From contig NZ_JBLZFY010000005.1 in the NCBI RefSeq assembly GCF_050753365.1, forward strand, positions 34,094-98,093: a DNA stretch of 64,000 nt. The letters are read 5' to 3'. The position numbers were made by a program, and so were the translations under genes. The notes beneath the pieces were generated by a model. That model worked only from the letters and a program-made list of their open reading frames with translations, was not told where the DNA came from and ran no database searches. Shown in pieces: positions 43,080 to 52,632 of this stretch (position 1 is the first letter of the stretch; each line of letters starts with the position of its first letter). The DNA comes from Geminocystis sp050753365. GTDB taxonomy: Bacteria > Cyanobacteriota > Cyanobacteriia > Cyanobacteriales > Cyanobacteriaceae.

Positions 43080-44171
43080 TTAGGATACGATCGAAAGATC
43101 GGGAAATACTTGTTGTACAGCAGGATGTACTAAACGATGGTATTGTATATTTAATCCTAGTGCTAAACTATTATCCTGTTTCAATGCCCCAATACCCTGA
43201 TTTGCCAGTTTAATAATATAAGGTAAAGTATTATTGTTTAATGCTTGAGTAGCGGTACGAGGTACAGCCCCCGGCAAATTGGGAATACCTAAATGAATTA
43301 CCCCTTCTTCAACATAACTAGGATTACTATGGGAAGTTGTGCGTAAAGTTTCAATACAACCACCTTGATCCACAGCTACATCCATAATAACTGAACCTGT
43401 AGTCATTTGTTTTACTAATTCTCTACTGACGAGAATAGGGGCTTTTCTCCCCGTGATTAACACTGCACCGATGAGTAAATCTGCATTTTTGACGCTTTGG
43501 GCGATATGTTGAGAATTACTATACAATAACTCTACCCTTGAGCCAAAAATAGTTTCGAGGTAGGATAATCGATCGATATTAACATCTAAAATAGTAACTT
43601 TTGCCCCCATACCCACCGCAATTTTAGCGGCTTCTGTACCCACAATACCTCCTCCTAGAATTACCACATTTCCTTGAGCAACCCCCGGCATTCCCCCCAA
43701 TAAAATACCTTTGCCACCCTGTTGTTTTTCAAGGTATCTCGCTCCAATTTGTACCGATAATCGCCCTGCGATGATACTCATGGGAGTTAACAGGGGTAAT
43801 CTTCCATCGGGTAATTGTACCGTTTCGTAAGCAATGGCTGTAACACCACTTTTGAGCAAAAATTCTGTTAAACTTCGATCGGCGGCTAGATGAAGATAAG
43901 TAAATAAAATTTGTCCAGAGTGGATATACTGATATTCTGAAGGTAAAGGCTCTTTGACTTTAACAATTAATTCTTGATTCCATGCGGTTTGACTATCGAC
44001 AATAGTAGCCCCTACTTTTTCGTAATCTTCATTGGTAAAACCAGAACCTAAACCTGCATTATCTTCGATAAATACTTGATGATGTTGTTCAACAAGGACT
44101 TTTGCACTAGCTGGAGTTATACCAACTCGAAATTCTTGATCTTTGATTTCTTTAGGAACACCTATTTTCAT
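43080..44171 (-). CDS. ald: Alanine dehydrogenase
   Basis: A 363-residue enzyme. MKIGVPKEIKDQEFRVGITP at the N-terminus, KVKEPLPSEYQYI with the substrate-binding lysine, THLA-like YLHLAADRSLT, the NAD motif GGGIVGTEAAKIAVGMGA, and VDQGGCIETLRTTSHSNPSY. Catalyses reversible conversion of alanine to pyruvate and ammonia. Length matches the family (about 360). Single gene next to tRNA-Asp. Confidence 0.95.
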   Translation of the reverse strand: MKIGVPKEIKDQEFRVGITPASAKVLVEQHHQVFIEDNAGLGSGFTNEDYEKVGATIVDSQTAWNQELIVKVKEPLPSEYQYIHSGQILFTYLHLAADRSLTEFLLKSGVTAIAYETVQLPDGRLPLLTPMSIIAGRLSVQIGARYLEKQQGGKGILLGGMPGVAQGNVVILGGGIVGTEAAKIAVGMGAKVTILDVNIDRLSYLETIFGSRVELLYSNSQHIAQSVKNADLLIGAVLITGRKAPILVSRELVKQMTTGSVIMDVAVDQGGCIETLRTTSHSNPSYVEEGVIHLGIPNLPGAVPRTATQALNNNTLPYIIKLANQGIGALKQDNSLALGLNIQYHRLVHPAVQQVFPDLSIVS

Positions 44172-44282
44172 CTTGATTATTCTTGAGAATCATTAATTAA
44201 TATTAAATTATAAATGCTAAATTACCATAATTCTTAAAGGTTAAATAACCGAATACGAAAAAAAAATAAGCAACAAAAAAGA

Positions 44283-44356
44283 CGGGACTGACGGGACTCG
44301 AACCCGCGACATCTTGCGTGACAGGCAAGCACTCTAACCAGCTGAGCTACAATCCC
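44283..44356 (-). tRNA. tRNA-Asp (GTC)
   Basis: 74 bases on the minus strand. Acceptor GGGATTG pairs with CAGTCCC; D arm GCTC...GAGT; anticodon stem CTTGC/GCAAG with loop CTGTCAC, anticodon GTC; T arm GCGGG-TTCGAGT-CCCGT; discriminator G. CCA is not encoded. Confidence 0.97.
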
Positions 44357-44975
44357 ATTTGAATTAACTCACATTTTCAATGATAACGAATCTTTAAAAA
44401 ATTGTCAACCTAAAATTTTAAATAAATAGAGTCTGCTGAAAAAGTCTTTTGATGAAGAGAGGGGAGAGGGAAGAGGGAAGAAATGACAAAAATCAAGGTT
44501 TTGATGCATTACACAATAAACAAAAATTATAAGTGTATTGTGAGCAATAAGATTTTAAATACCCTGTTTTTGACCAAAAATTGTGAAAACTGCACACTTT
44601 TCAGTTGATGTAGTATGTCCAAACCGTTGATTTTAATAGTCTTCTGATTTATTCAGCAAACCCTAAATAGTCAGTAAAAAGTTAGGTTAAAGATGAGGTA
44701 ATGTTTTCCATGAGGAGACATATAAACAATTTTCTTGATATTGAGAAAATTTGGACTCAAATTAAGGTAATATTGTATAAATAAGTGCTTAATCTTTTAT
44801 TCATAATTTATAATTAGCAAAATTTACGCATTTAGTACCTTATTTCCTTAGATGGAACTATAAGAAGTTGCTTTGTGTAAATCTTAATTAAATTAAATCA
44901 GAAATTCGATCGTTGGATAAAAAGAAAAGCCTTTTCCTTCACAAGACAGAGATTGTCAGACTTTGAGGTTTTGTC
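44357..44975. other. Large intergenic region with a MITE-like element
   Basis: 619 bases between tRNA-Asp and sasA. The MITE-like element fills 44430-44663. The remaining ~310 bases before sasA are AT-rich, with no gene seen and one CGATCG core at about 44910. The sasA promoter should lie here. Confidence 0.6.
44430..44663 (+). mobile_element. MITE-like element, most complete copy
   Basis: About 234 bases without coding capacity. The ends are inverted: AGTCTGCTGAAAAAGTC at the left, and GGGTTTGCTGAATAAATC read inward from the right. A TAAATAG heptamer flanks it on both sides (44423-44429 and 44664-44670), like a target duplication. The left part contains a purine-rich GAGAGGGAAGAGGGAAG run; the right part AACTGCACACTTTTCAGTTG. 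Partial copies occur at 27450, 30310, 33583, 39291, 46141 and 55961. Confidence 0.65.
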
Positions 44976-46139
44976 ATGTCGTCATTTCCCAATGAATCAG
45001 AATTACTTTTTAATGGAAAAAATAAAGACAAAAAAAATAGTCTTCAGTTATTATTATTTGTTGATAATCGTCACAGTTCACAAAAAAATATTGAGCAAAT
45101 TAAAAACTATTTACATAGTTTAACTGTGGATTATGATTTTCAGTTAGAAGTTTTAGAAATTAGTAAAAACCCCCACTTAGTCGAACATTTTAAATTAGTA
45201 GCAACCCCTGCTTTAGTCAAAGTAAATCCTCCGCCTCAACACACTTTAGCAGGAAGTAATTTAACAGCACAACTGCAAAAATGTTGGTACAAATGGCAAG
45301 ATTCTTTAACAGATAATAATTCTCATAAATTTACTAATAATAATTCAATTTTAGAAACCTGTTTACCCTCCGTTGATTTAATTCATTTAGAAGATGAGCT
45401 TTTTCAATTAAAACAAGAAATAGAGCATTTAAAGCAACAAATAAAATTTAAAGATCAAATGTTAACTATGTTAGCCCATGACTTAAGAAGTCCTCTGACT
45501 GCCGCTTCTATTGCTTTAGAGACGATCGAACTAGCTCAAAATAAAGAAGATTGGCAAAATAATAAATCATTATATAAAAGACTGTTTCAACAAGCCAAAA
45601 ATCAATTTTCTTTGATGAATAAAATGATTGGCACGTTACTAGAAACCTCAAAAAATATTAACGGACAATTTAATATTATCCCCAAAAAAGTAAATTTAAC
45701 TGCACTGTCATTAGAAATAATTGAAGATTTAGAGAGTAAATTAATAGAAAAAAATCAATCTATTATTAAAGAAATCCCTCAAGAATTACCCTTTGTTTAT
45801 GCAGATGAAAACTTAATCAGGCAAGTTTTAATTAACTTATTAGAAAATGCTATTAAATATAGCCCCAATACCGTTCCTATTACCCTATCAATTATTCACA
45901 AAACCAGTCAAAAAATTCAAATAAGTGTTATAGATATGGGTTCTGGTATTCCAGATACAAAAAAAGAGCGTATTTTTGAAGATCATTTTCGTTTAAAAAG
46001 AGATCAAAAAGAGGACGGTTATGGTATCGGTTTAACTCTGTGTCGGCGTATCATTAATGCCCATTATGGAGAGATTTGGGTAGATGATAATGGTTCTCAA
46101 GGTAGTTGTTTTCGTTTTACCCTTCCAGTTTATAACTAA
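44976..46139 (+). CDS. sasA: SasA, circadian output histidine kinase
   Basis: A 387-residue kinase. The N-terminal KaiB-like thioredoxin-fold sensor (about 20-110: LQLLLFVDNRHSSQKNIEQIKNYL...VATPALVKVNPPP) binds KaiC. The H-box is MLAHDLRSPL with His168. HATPase boxes: NLLENAIKYS, DMGSGIP, GYGIGLTLCRRI. SasA autophosphorylates on KaiC and passes phosphate to RpaA, carrying clock time to transcription. Length is normal. rpaA and kai genes are not in the window. Confidence 0.96.
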   Translation: MSSFPNESELLFNGKNKDKKNSLQLLLFVDNRHSSQKNIEQIKNYLHSLTVDYDFQLEVLEISKNPHLVEHFKLVATPALVKVNPPPQHTLAGSNLTAQLQKCWYKWQDSLTDNNSHKFTNNNSILETCLPSVDLIHLEDELFQLKQEIEHLKQQIKFKDQMLTMLAHDLRSPLTAASIALETIELAQNKEDWQNNKSLYKRLFQQAKNQFSLMNKMIGTLLETSKNINGQFNIIPKKVNLTALSLEIIEDLESKLIEKNQSIIKEIPQELPFVYADENLIRQVLINLLENAIKYSPNTVPITLSIIHKTSQKIQISVIDMGSGIPDTKKERIFEDHFRLKRDQKEDGYGIGLTLCRRIINAHYGEIWVDDNGSQGSCFRFTLPVYN

Positions 46140-46205
46140 GTAGGGTTTACTCAATAAGTATTTTGATGAGGGTAGGGAAAAGGAAAGAGGGAAATGGTGG
46201 GAAAT

Positions 46206-46222
46206 GGTGGGCAATGCCCACC
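46206..46222 (+). terminator. Stem-loop downstream of sasA
   Basis: GGTGGGC-AAT-GCCCACC, a 7-bp stem followed by CTACTTTATTT. It sits 66 bases after the sasA stop and just before the stop of the converging DUF4912 gene, so it may serve both. The GGTGGGCAATGCCCACC palindrome is of a kind scattered in cyanobacterial genomes. Confidence 0.6.
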
Positions 46223-46241
46223 CTACTTTATTTAACTTCAA

Positions 46242-47579
46242 TTAACGTACGGGAGGAAACCACTCTAAAACGGCTTCTTCTTTGGTGTTGGTATTACGGG
46301 AAGGTGTGGCTCGATCGAAAGTCATGTGAACCGATCGAGTTTGCTCACCATCGGCGGCTACCGCTACAATGGGATAGTCGATGTTACCGTCTTGGAAAGA
46401 CATTTGGAAACGGAAAGTACCGTCTGGATTTAACTTGATTTCTCTACCACCAATGGTAACTTTAGCGTCTGGTTCAGTAGCACCATAAACGATTAACTCC
46501 GCATCGGCAATTAACCAGAATTTACGAGGTTTGGTGGGCATCATCTCCGAGGAGAATCCTGCACCCGAACCCGAAGCCAAGCCTAAGCCATAACCAGAGC
46601 CAGACATTAAACCTAAACCAGAGCCTGAAGCAATGGCACTTTCACCAGCCCACATTCCAATTCCAGAAGGGAATACATAGGAACTAAGAGCATTTTCGGG
46701 AATCATGGAACTAGGTGCTTGTTGCATACTACCGTATAGAGAACCTGCAACCCTTTGAGCTTCTACGCTTTGGGCTAAACCGAACACTTGATCATGGATT
46801 TGACCGTAATAAGTGCTTTGTTGTTGCTGTTGTGCCGCCATGGCCGCTTTTTTAGCAGGAGGCGTAAGTTTATAAACGGTTTGGGTTTTTAAATCGGCTT
46901 CCCAAGGTACAGTGACAAATACATCTTCTACCCAGTCGCTAGGGTAAACAGGAGGTACTCTCACGGGTACGGAACGAGCTAACACTAACCAACGTCCGTC
47001 AAAACAACGATAGCCGATGTCGATTACATAGTCTCGATCGCTCACTGGAATAGGTAAATACCATTCCCGGGCTAATTCATCACAAAGATATTCTTGAATG
47101 TTGTGAGGACTTTGATAGTTCAAGTCAATGTCGGTGACATCGTATAATCTCAAAGCTAACTGTTGTCCACCTTGACGGCGTAAGTCTTCTTTTCGATCGT
47201 GGGGTACATCCCAATAAGTATAAGCCCATTGAGGATCACGGGGCATTAAAACAATGCGACTTTCACCGTAACCGCCGGGTAATTCACCGAAGCCCTCGTC
47301 CACATCAGCGAGGGGACCTCCTATTAAATCATCTTGTCCGACTTCAAATTTAGATACTTCCATTTTTTGTTCCTCTTGATTATTAGATTGATTGGATAAA
47401 TTAGTTTGATTATTGGAATTGATATTATTGCTAGAAATAAATTCGGTTTCTTTTTCTTGAATGACACTTAATAATTGGGCTTTGCGCATTCGACTATAAC
47501 GAGGAATATTCAAAGCGCTAGCGACTTTGCGTAGTTGCCTTAAGGTCATTTCCTCTAAGGGAGGTCTGAGCTTGGACAT
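46242..47579 (-). CDS. DUF4912 protein with Rho N-terminal-like domain
   Basis: A 445-residue protein. Residues about 8-50 (LEEMTLRQLRKVASALNIPRYSRMRKAQLLSVIQEKE) are a SAP/Rho N-terminal-like nucleic-acid-binding fold. A DUF4912 region (about 95-215) has VLMPRDPQWAYTYWDVP and RLYDVTDID. A Ser/Gly-rich linker (GSGSGLGLMSGSGYGLGLASGSG, about 312-345) leads to a second small beta domain (about 352-445). No enzyme motif. Role unknown; widely conserved in cyanobacteria. Confidence 0.88.
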   Translation of the reverse strand: MSKLRPPLEEMTLRQLRKVASALNIPRYSRMRKAQLLSVIQEKETEFISSNNINSNNQTNLSNQSNNQEEQKMEVSKFEVGQDDLIGGPLADVDEGFGELPGGYGESRIVLMPRDPQWAYTYWDVPHDRKEDLRRQGGQQLALRLYDVTDIDLNYQSPHNIQEYLCDELAREWYLPIPVSDRDYVIDIGYRCFDGRWLVLARSVPVRVPPVYPSDWVEDVFVTVPWEADLKTQTVYKLTPPAKKAAMAAQQQQQSTYYGQIHDQVFGLAQSVEAQRVAGSLYGSMQQAPSSMIPENALSSYVFPSGIGMWAGESAIASGSGLGLMSGSGYGLGLASGSGAGFSSEMMPTKPRKFWLIADAELIVYGATEPDAKVTIGGREIKLNPDGTFRFQMSFQDGNIDYPIVAVAADGEQTRSVHMTFDRATPSRNTNTKEEAVLEWFPPVR

Positions 47580-48001
47580 AAGATAAAATCTTGGTGGTTT
47601 TTAGTTTTTAATCAATATTCAGATCATAAGTTACTTACTCAAAAGATTTGGCTTAAATGTACCCTTTCAGGTTCAAAGTTGTTTAATCTTTTTGGGGATC
47701 AATTACTTAACTTTATGTAACAAAATCTAACCCCGATTCGTCAAGGGGTACAATCTATTATTTAAGTTTTGTTAACCAAAAATCGTCATTGTGGGGATAT
47801 AAATGTTATGGTTTCTTGACATTGAACTCGATCGATCTGCTTATGTCCTAGTAAATGTCATGGTTTCTTGATATTTTATTTTTTCAAGTCTAGGACTTAT
47901 GTATTTATCGCCAAAATTAAAGTTAATTGAGATTGCTTCGTACCTCGCAATGACAGAATATCCTTATTCTTCTCATCTTCTAATGTCTAACTCAGGTTAG
48001 C
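47580..48001. other. Intergenic region with a short duplication
   Basis: A 422-base gap. ATGGTTTCTTGACATTGA (about 47809) recurs as ATGGTTTCTTGATATTTT (about 47860), 51-53 bases apart. TGTCCTAG and CTAGGACTTATG nearby form an inverted pair. A copy of the ATTGCTTCG repeat lies at 47931-47955. No gene is seen. Confidence 0.55.
47931..47955. repeat. Dispersed ATTGCTTCG repeat copy
   Basis: GATTGCTTCGTACCTCGCAA then TGACA, one unit, 47 bases before the stop of the response-regulator kinase gene. Confidence 0.75.
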
Positions 48002-49192
48002 TTAAGACTTCATTCTAGGTAATTGGAAATAAAAAATAGCGCCTTTATTTATCTCTCCTTCACACCAGATTTTGCCCCCGTGAAGATGAATAATTTTTTG
48101 TACGGTGGCTAATCCAATCCCTGTACCTTCAAAATCGGCACTACTATGTAATCTCACAAAAGGGGTAAAAATTGTATCCACTTTTTCCATGTCAAAACCA
48201 GCCCCATTATCTTTTACATAAAATATCTGCTGATTATCTCCCACATTGATATTATCTATCGTGCCAAATTCGATCGAAACATTCTCACTTTTAGCAGTAT
48301 ATTTATAAGCATTAGAAAGTAAATTATCTAAGGCAATATAAAGAAGATTGGGATCACCATAAACTGAAAGATTAGGAGTTATTTTCCAATCAATAACTCG
48401 ATCCCGAAGGGGGGCATCTCGATCGATTTGTTTTTGATTGAGAGTACTAATAATATGATGGGCTAAAGAGGTTAAATCAACATTTTCAAGATTTAACTGT
48501 TGAGAATTAATATAAGTCAAGCGACTTAAATCTTTGATAATTTGTTCAATTAACCTAGAAGAAGAAATAATATAGTCTAAAGCCTCATTAGATTTTTGAT
48601 TGTTTGGAGTATAACCATTTTCTCTGAGTATTTGACTGAATCCCGTGATAATGGCTAATTCATTACGAATATCATGGCACACTCGATGATTAAAAGCCTC
48701 TAATTCTTGATTAACAATCTCTAATTCTTGTTTTTGCAATTCCAATTTTTGATTAATAGAAATCAACATTTCGTTTCTTTCTTCTAATCTTTTTTTAGTT
48801 TTAATAAGTTGTAATTGATTTTTTACTCTAGCTAAAACTTCAGGAATATGAAACGGTTTAGTTATATAGTCAACTCCTCCTATTTGAAAGGCTTTGATTT
48901 TATCAAAAGTTTCACTTAAAGCACTTAAAAAAATCACGGGAATATGTTGAGTTTTAGGATTATTTTTTAATCGCTGACAAACTTCATAACCGTCCATTTC
49001 AGGCATTTTTATATCTAATAATATCAAATCAGGAGAGTCTAGTTCAGCAATTTTCAAGGCTTGTTTTCCATTTAATACCCTACGAACTTCATAATTTTGC
49101 TCTGTTAAGATTTGGAATAATAACTCTAAGTTTTCAGGAATATCATCAACAATTAAAATATCCCCTTTTGATGTTTCTTGATTTTCAGCCAT
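48002..49192 (-). CDS. Hybrid response regulator-histidine kinase
   Basis: A 396-residue protein. An N-terminal receiver (about 10-130) with phosphoacceptor Asp60 (LILLDIKMPEMDG) and the lysine in TKPF. A coiled-coil linker (132-170), then the H-box VCHDIRNELAIITGF with His173 and HATPase (NLLSNAYKYT, VKDNGAGFD, GTGIGLATVQKI). The receiver-first order suggests its kinase output is controlled by phosphotransfer. It lies 140 bases downstream of the tri-GAF hybrid kinase on the same strand, a likely partner. Confidence 0.93.
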   Translation of the reverse strand: MAENQETSKGDILIVDDIPENLELLFQILTEQNYEVRRVLNGKQALKIAELDSPDLILLDIKMPEMDGYEVCQRLKNNPKTQHIPVIFLSALSETFDKIKAFQIGGVDYITKPFHIPEVLARVKNQLQLIKTKKRLEERNEMLISINQKLELQKQELEIVNQELEAFNHRVCHDIRNELAIITGFSQILRENGYTPNNQKSNEALDYIISSSRLIEQIIKDLSRLTYINSQQLNLENVDLTSLAHHIISTLNQKQIDRDAPLRDRVIDWKITPNLSVYGDPNLLYIALDNLLSNAYKYTAKSENVSIEFGTIDNINVGDNQQIFYVKDNGAGFDMEKVDTIFTPFVRLHSSADFEGTGIGLATVQKIIHLHGGKIWCEGEINKGAIFYFQLPRMKS

Positions 49193-49332
49193 GATTTAAT
49201 TACTAGCAGTAATTTTGTACTAAAATTGATTTTTTTGACAAATCTCACACATTATTACAGCAAATATTGTTTTTGTAAATAGTGAATAATGGATAATGGA
49301 TAAGATTAACTCCTTTAATTCTCAATTCTTAC

Positions 49333-52300
49333 TTATTCCAGAGTAACGCACATTTGGGCAATTTTGTCAAATAATAATTTATTAATTAAGTCTAATAGAT
49401 ATTGTGTTAGTTGAGGATGTTCGATTTCGATTTCTTTTACTAATTTTCTTAGTTGTTTTTCCCTAGCGGTTAGGGCTGATTTATAAAGTTTTTCAAGCCA
49501 TTGGGGGTTCATTTGGGCTAACTCTTGTTGACACTGTAATTCAAGGTTCGATCGAGCTAAATGGGTTTCAGCTTTTGCCGATGACTCATAAATAAATGTT
49601 ATACCTAAATGTTGAGCGATTTTGTCATAAATAATTTCTTCTCGGAAGGGTTTGGCAACAAAATCATCGCAACCTGCTTGTAATAAGTTCGATCGTTCTC
49701 CATCAAAGACATTAGCAGTTAAAGCAATAATTTTAGTGACAAAATCGGAGGATTGTTGTTGACGAATGATTTTTGTGGCTTCATCCCCATTTAAGACTGG
49801 CATTCGCATATCCATCCAAATTAAATGAGGTTGCCATGTTTGCCATAATGACACAGCTTCTTGTCCATTTTCTGCTTCTTTGACAACAAAACCGATTTCT
49901 GAAAGCATATTCATTAAAATTAAGCGACTTTCTAACTTATCATCCACTATCAAAATACGATATTCTTGATGTTGTCCAGAAAACCCAATTATTTTATTTA
50001 ATTTTACCGAAGAACTCTCAATATTATGAATTATTTGAACAGGGATAGAAAATTGAAAAGTTGAACCTTCATTTACTTGACTTTTTACGGTGATTTCACC
50101 CCCCATTAATTCTACAAATTTTTTACTAATAGGTAAACCTAAACCAGTACCTTCTTGAGAGTTTCTTCCTGATGCTGTTTGGATAAAGGGTTCAAATAAA
50201 ATATCGATTTCTTGTTCTGCAATTCCTAATCCTGTATCTTGGATACTAAAACTAATATAGGATTGTAAGTCGTGATTTTGCCAAAAATTACAGTTTAAAT
50301 TTACTTCTCCTTTTTCGGTAAATTTGATACCATTACTTAATAAATTTATCAAAACTTGACGCAATTTATTCTCATCTCCATGGATAAATTGAGGGGTATT
50401 TTTAGAACAATTAAACTTTAATTCTAAACCTTTACATTGGGCTTTTAATTCAAACATTTCTTTTAAACTCTGTAATAAAAAATAGAGATCAAAATCATTG
50501 TTATTGAGGAGAATTTTACCCGATTCAATCTTGGACATTTCTAAAACGTCACTGAGTAAGGTTAATAAATGTTCTCCCGATCGAGCTATGATATTCAGAT
50601 ATTCTTTTTGTTTAGAATTAAGGGTAGAATCACGGTTAAGAAGATTAGCAAATCCTAAAATAGCATTGAGAGGAGTCCTTAATTCATGGCTCATGTTTGC
50701 TAAAAACTCACCCTTTGCTTTATTGGCGGATTGTGCCTTTTCAGAGGTAGTTGCTAGTTGTTGTAATAAGTTGGCGTGTTGTACTGCAACTCCTAATTGC
50801 TCCCCAATACGTTTAATCAGGTTAATTTCATGGGCATACCAATAACGAGGATTCGTATTTTGATAGGTGGCTAACAATCCCCATAATTTTTCCCCTGCAA
50901 AAATGGGTGCTATCATATAAGCCTTGATTTCAAACATTTCTAAAATCTCGATGTGACAAGGCTCATGCCCCACAGTATAAATGTTCTCTACGGCAAAGGT
51001 TTCATGGTTAGCATACCTTCCTCCTTGGGTTTCCTGTAAATAAGTATCCGTCCACATAAATCTTTCATTGGCAATATTTAAGGGAGTCCAATGCTTACTC
51101 ATGGATTCATAAATAAATTCTCCACTCCAATCGGGAAAAAAACGATAGACGACGGTTCGATCGCACTGTAAAGCCTGACGAATTTCATCGGTAGCGGTTT
51201 TAAAAACTTCTTCTATATCTAAGGATGAACGCATACTTTCAATAATATGGGCGATCGTGCGTTCTTGATCTGCAATTAAAATCTGTTGTTGCTTTTGTTT
51301 TTCTACCTCCGCTAAGGCAATTTGTAATTCTTCCGTACGTTTTTTCTGTTGATTAAATAAATCAGCTTGTTGTAGTGCTACACCTAGTTGAATGGTAATT
51401 TTCTTCAAAAATTCGATTTCTTCTTCTTTCCATTGACGGGGAGATGAACATTGATGAACACATAACAACCCCCATAACTTTTTGTTGCGGGTAATAGGTA
51501 AAACTAAGTTAGCACGAACTTGAAAGCGAGAAAGGATAGAGATATGACAATCACTAAAATTGGCGGTATAAATATCTTGTATAGATAAAATATGACCTTC
51601 TTGATAGAGTGTCGTGTATTTATCTCCGAAACAACGATCGATCACTTTCTGATGGATAACGGATTGATAAGGTTCGATAACATTTTCTGACACAAATAGC
51701 CCATCGTGATAATTAGTATAATCTGAAAACTGAAAGATTGCGACTCGATCGGCGTTAAATAACTGTCTAACTTCTTCGGTGACGGTATCAAAAATAGTAT
51801 CTAAGTCTAAAGTACGGCGAATTTTATCGATTACTTCCGCTAAGGCTTTTTCTTTCTTAGTTTCTTGAATTAGCTGTTCTTCTTTAAGTTTTGCTTGAAA
51901 ATCTAAGGTTTTTTGTAATTCCAAATAACGAGTTTCTGATGCTTTTAATAGTTCAGCTTGATCAATGGCAATACCTAAATGATCACTAATTTGACTGAGA
52001 AAATGAATATCGATTTTTTGCCATTCCCTGGGTCCAGAATTGTGATAAACAGCCAATAAACCCCATAACTTTTGTTGATGATAAATAGCAACAATGGCGT
52101 AAGCTCTAGCCTGATAACGTTCTAATACCTTGAGATAACATTGAGAAAATCCTGCCTGATAAATGTCATTACACACCCGAAAAGCATTACTAGGGGTAAA
52201 ATTATTACCTTTAGTTTGTTGTAAATAACTATCTGTTGCCGAAGTTGTAGATTTTAAATATTTTATAGTACAATCACTAACATTTGTTTTGATCTGTTCA

Positions 52301-52632
52301 TCTTCATGTTGTTTATGCACTAGAGAAGTCCAGCCATGGGCGACAGATTCCACAATAAATTCTCCGCTACCATCGGGATTAAATCGATAAATTGCCACTC
52401 GATCGGCTTTTAATAACTTTCTGGTTTCTTTTGTGGCTATATCAAAAATCTCATTTAAGTTAAGAGTCCTACGAATTTTAGAAATAATACCAGACAGAAT
52501 ATTAACTTGATAGGATACTTCTACTTGGGAGGAAAACTGATCAAATTTATTTTCTAGTCGATCGATTTTATCCTCAAATTGCTCAAATTTGCGCCAGTTT
52601 CGATCGTTTTGTTTCCTTTTTCTATATACCAT
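49333..52632 (-). CDS. Hybrid histidine kinase with three cyanobacteriochrome-type GAF domains
   Basis: 1099 residues from the ATG at 52632; an in-frame TTG two codons earlier is unlikely. After a coiled coil, three GAF domains follow. GAF1 (about 55-228) has Cys165 in SQCYLKVLERYQARAY. GAF2 (about 270-425) has Cys362 in SDCHISILSRFQVRA plus DRCF with Cys334. GAF3 (about 465-620) has Cys559 in EPCHIEILEMFEIKAY and DTYLQETQGGRY. The kinase H-box is ANMSHELRTPLN with His649, then HATPase, a receiver (ILIVDD...WMDMRMP) and a C-terminal helical tail. No membrane helix. Predicted bilin-based light sensor. Confidence 0.9.
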   Translation of the reverse strand: MVYRKRKQNDRNWRKFEQFEDKIDRLENKFDQFSSQVEVSYQVNILSGIISKIRRTLNLNEIFDIATKETRKLLKADRVAIYRFNPDGSGEFIVESVAHGWTSLVHKQHEDEQIKTNVSDCTIKYLKSTTSATDSYLQQTKGNNFTPSNAFRVCNDIYQAGFSQCYLKVLERYQARAYAIVAIYHQQKLWGLLAVYHNSGPREWQKIDIHFLSQISDHLGIAIDQAELLKASETRYLELQKTLDFQAKLKEEQLIQETKKEKALAEVIDKIRRTLDLDTIFDTVTEEVRQLFNADRVAIFQFSDYTNYHDGLFVSENVIEPYQSVIHQKVIDRCFGDKYTTLYQEGHILSIQDIYTANFSDCHISILSRFQVRANLVLPITRNKKLWGLLCVHQCSSPRQWKEEEIEFLKKITIQLGVALQQADLFNQQKKRTEELQIALAEVEKQKQQQILIADQERTIAHIIESMRSSLDIEEVFKTATDEIRQALQCDRTVVYRFFPDWSGEFIYESMSKHWTPLNIANERFMWTDTYLQETQGGRYANHETFAVENIYTVGHEPCHIEILEMFEIKAYMIAPIFAGEKLWGLLATYQNTNPRYWYAHEINLIKRIGEQLGVAVQHANLLQQLATTSEKAQSANKAKGEFLANMSHELRTPLNAILGFANLLNRDSTLNSKQKEYLNIIARSGEHLLTLLSDVLEMSKIESGKILLNNNDFDLYFLLQSLKEMFELKAQCKGLELKFNCSKNTPQFIHGDENKLRQVLINLLSNGIKFTEKGEVNLNCNFWQNHDLQSYISFSIQDTGLGIAEQEIDILFEPFIQTASGRNSQEGTGLGLPISKKFVELMGGEITVKSQVNEGSTFQFSIPVQIIHNIESSSVKLNKIIGFSGQHQEYRILIVDDKLESRLILMNMLSEIGFVVKEAENGQEAVSLWQTWQPHLIWMDMRMPVLNGDEATKIIRQQQSSDFVTKIIALTANVFDGERSNLLQAGCDDFVAKPFREEIIYDKIAQHLGITFIYESSAKAETHLARSNLELQCQQELAQMNPQWLEKLYKSALTAREKQLRKLVKEIEIEHPQLTQYLLDLINKLLFDKIAQMCVTLE

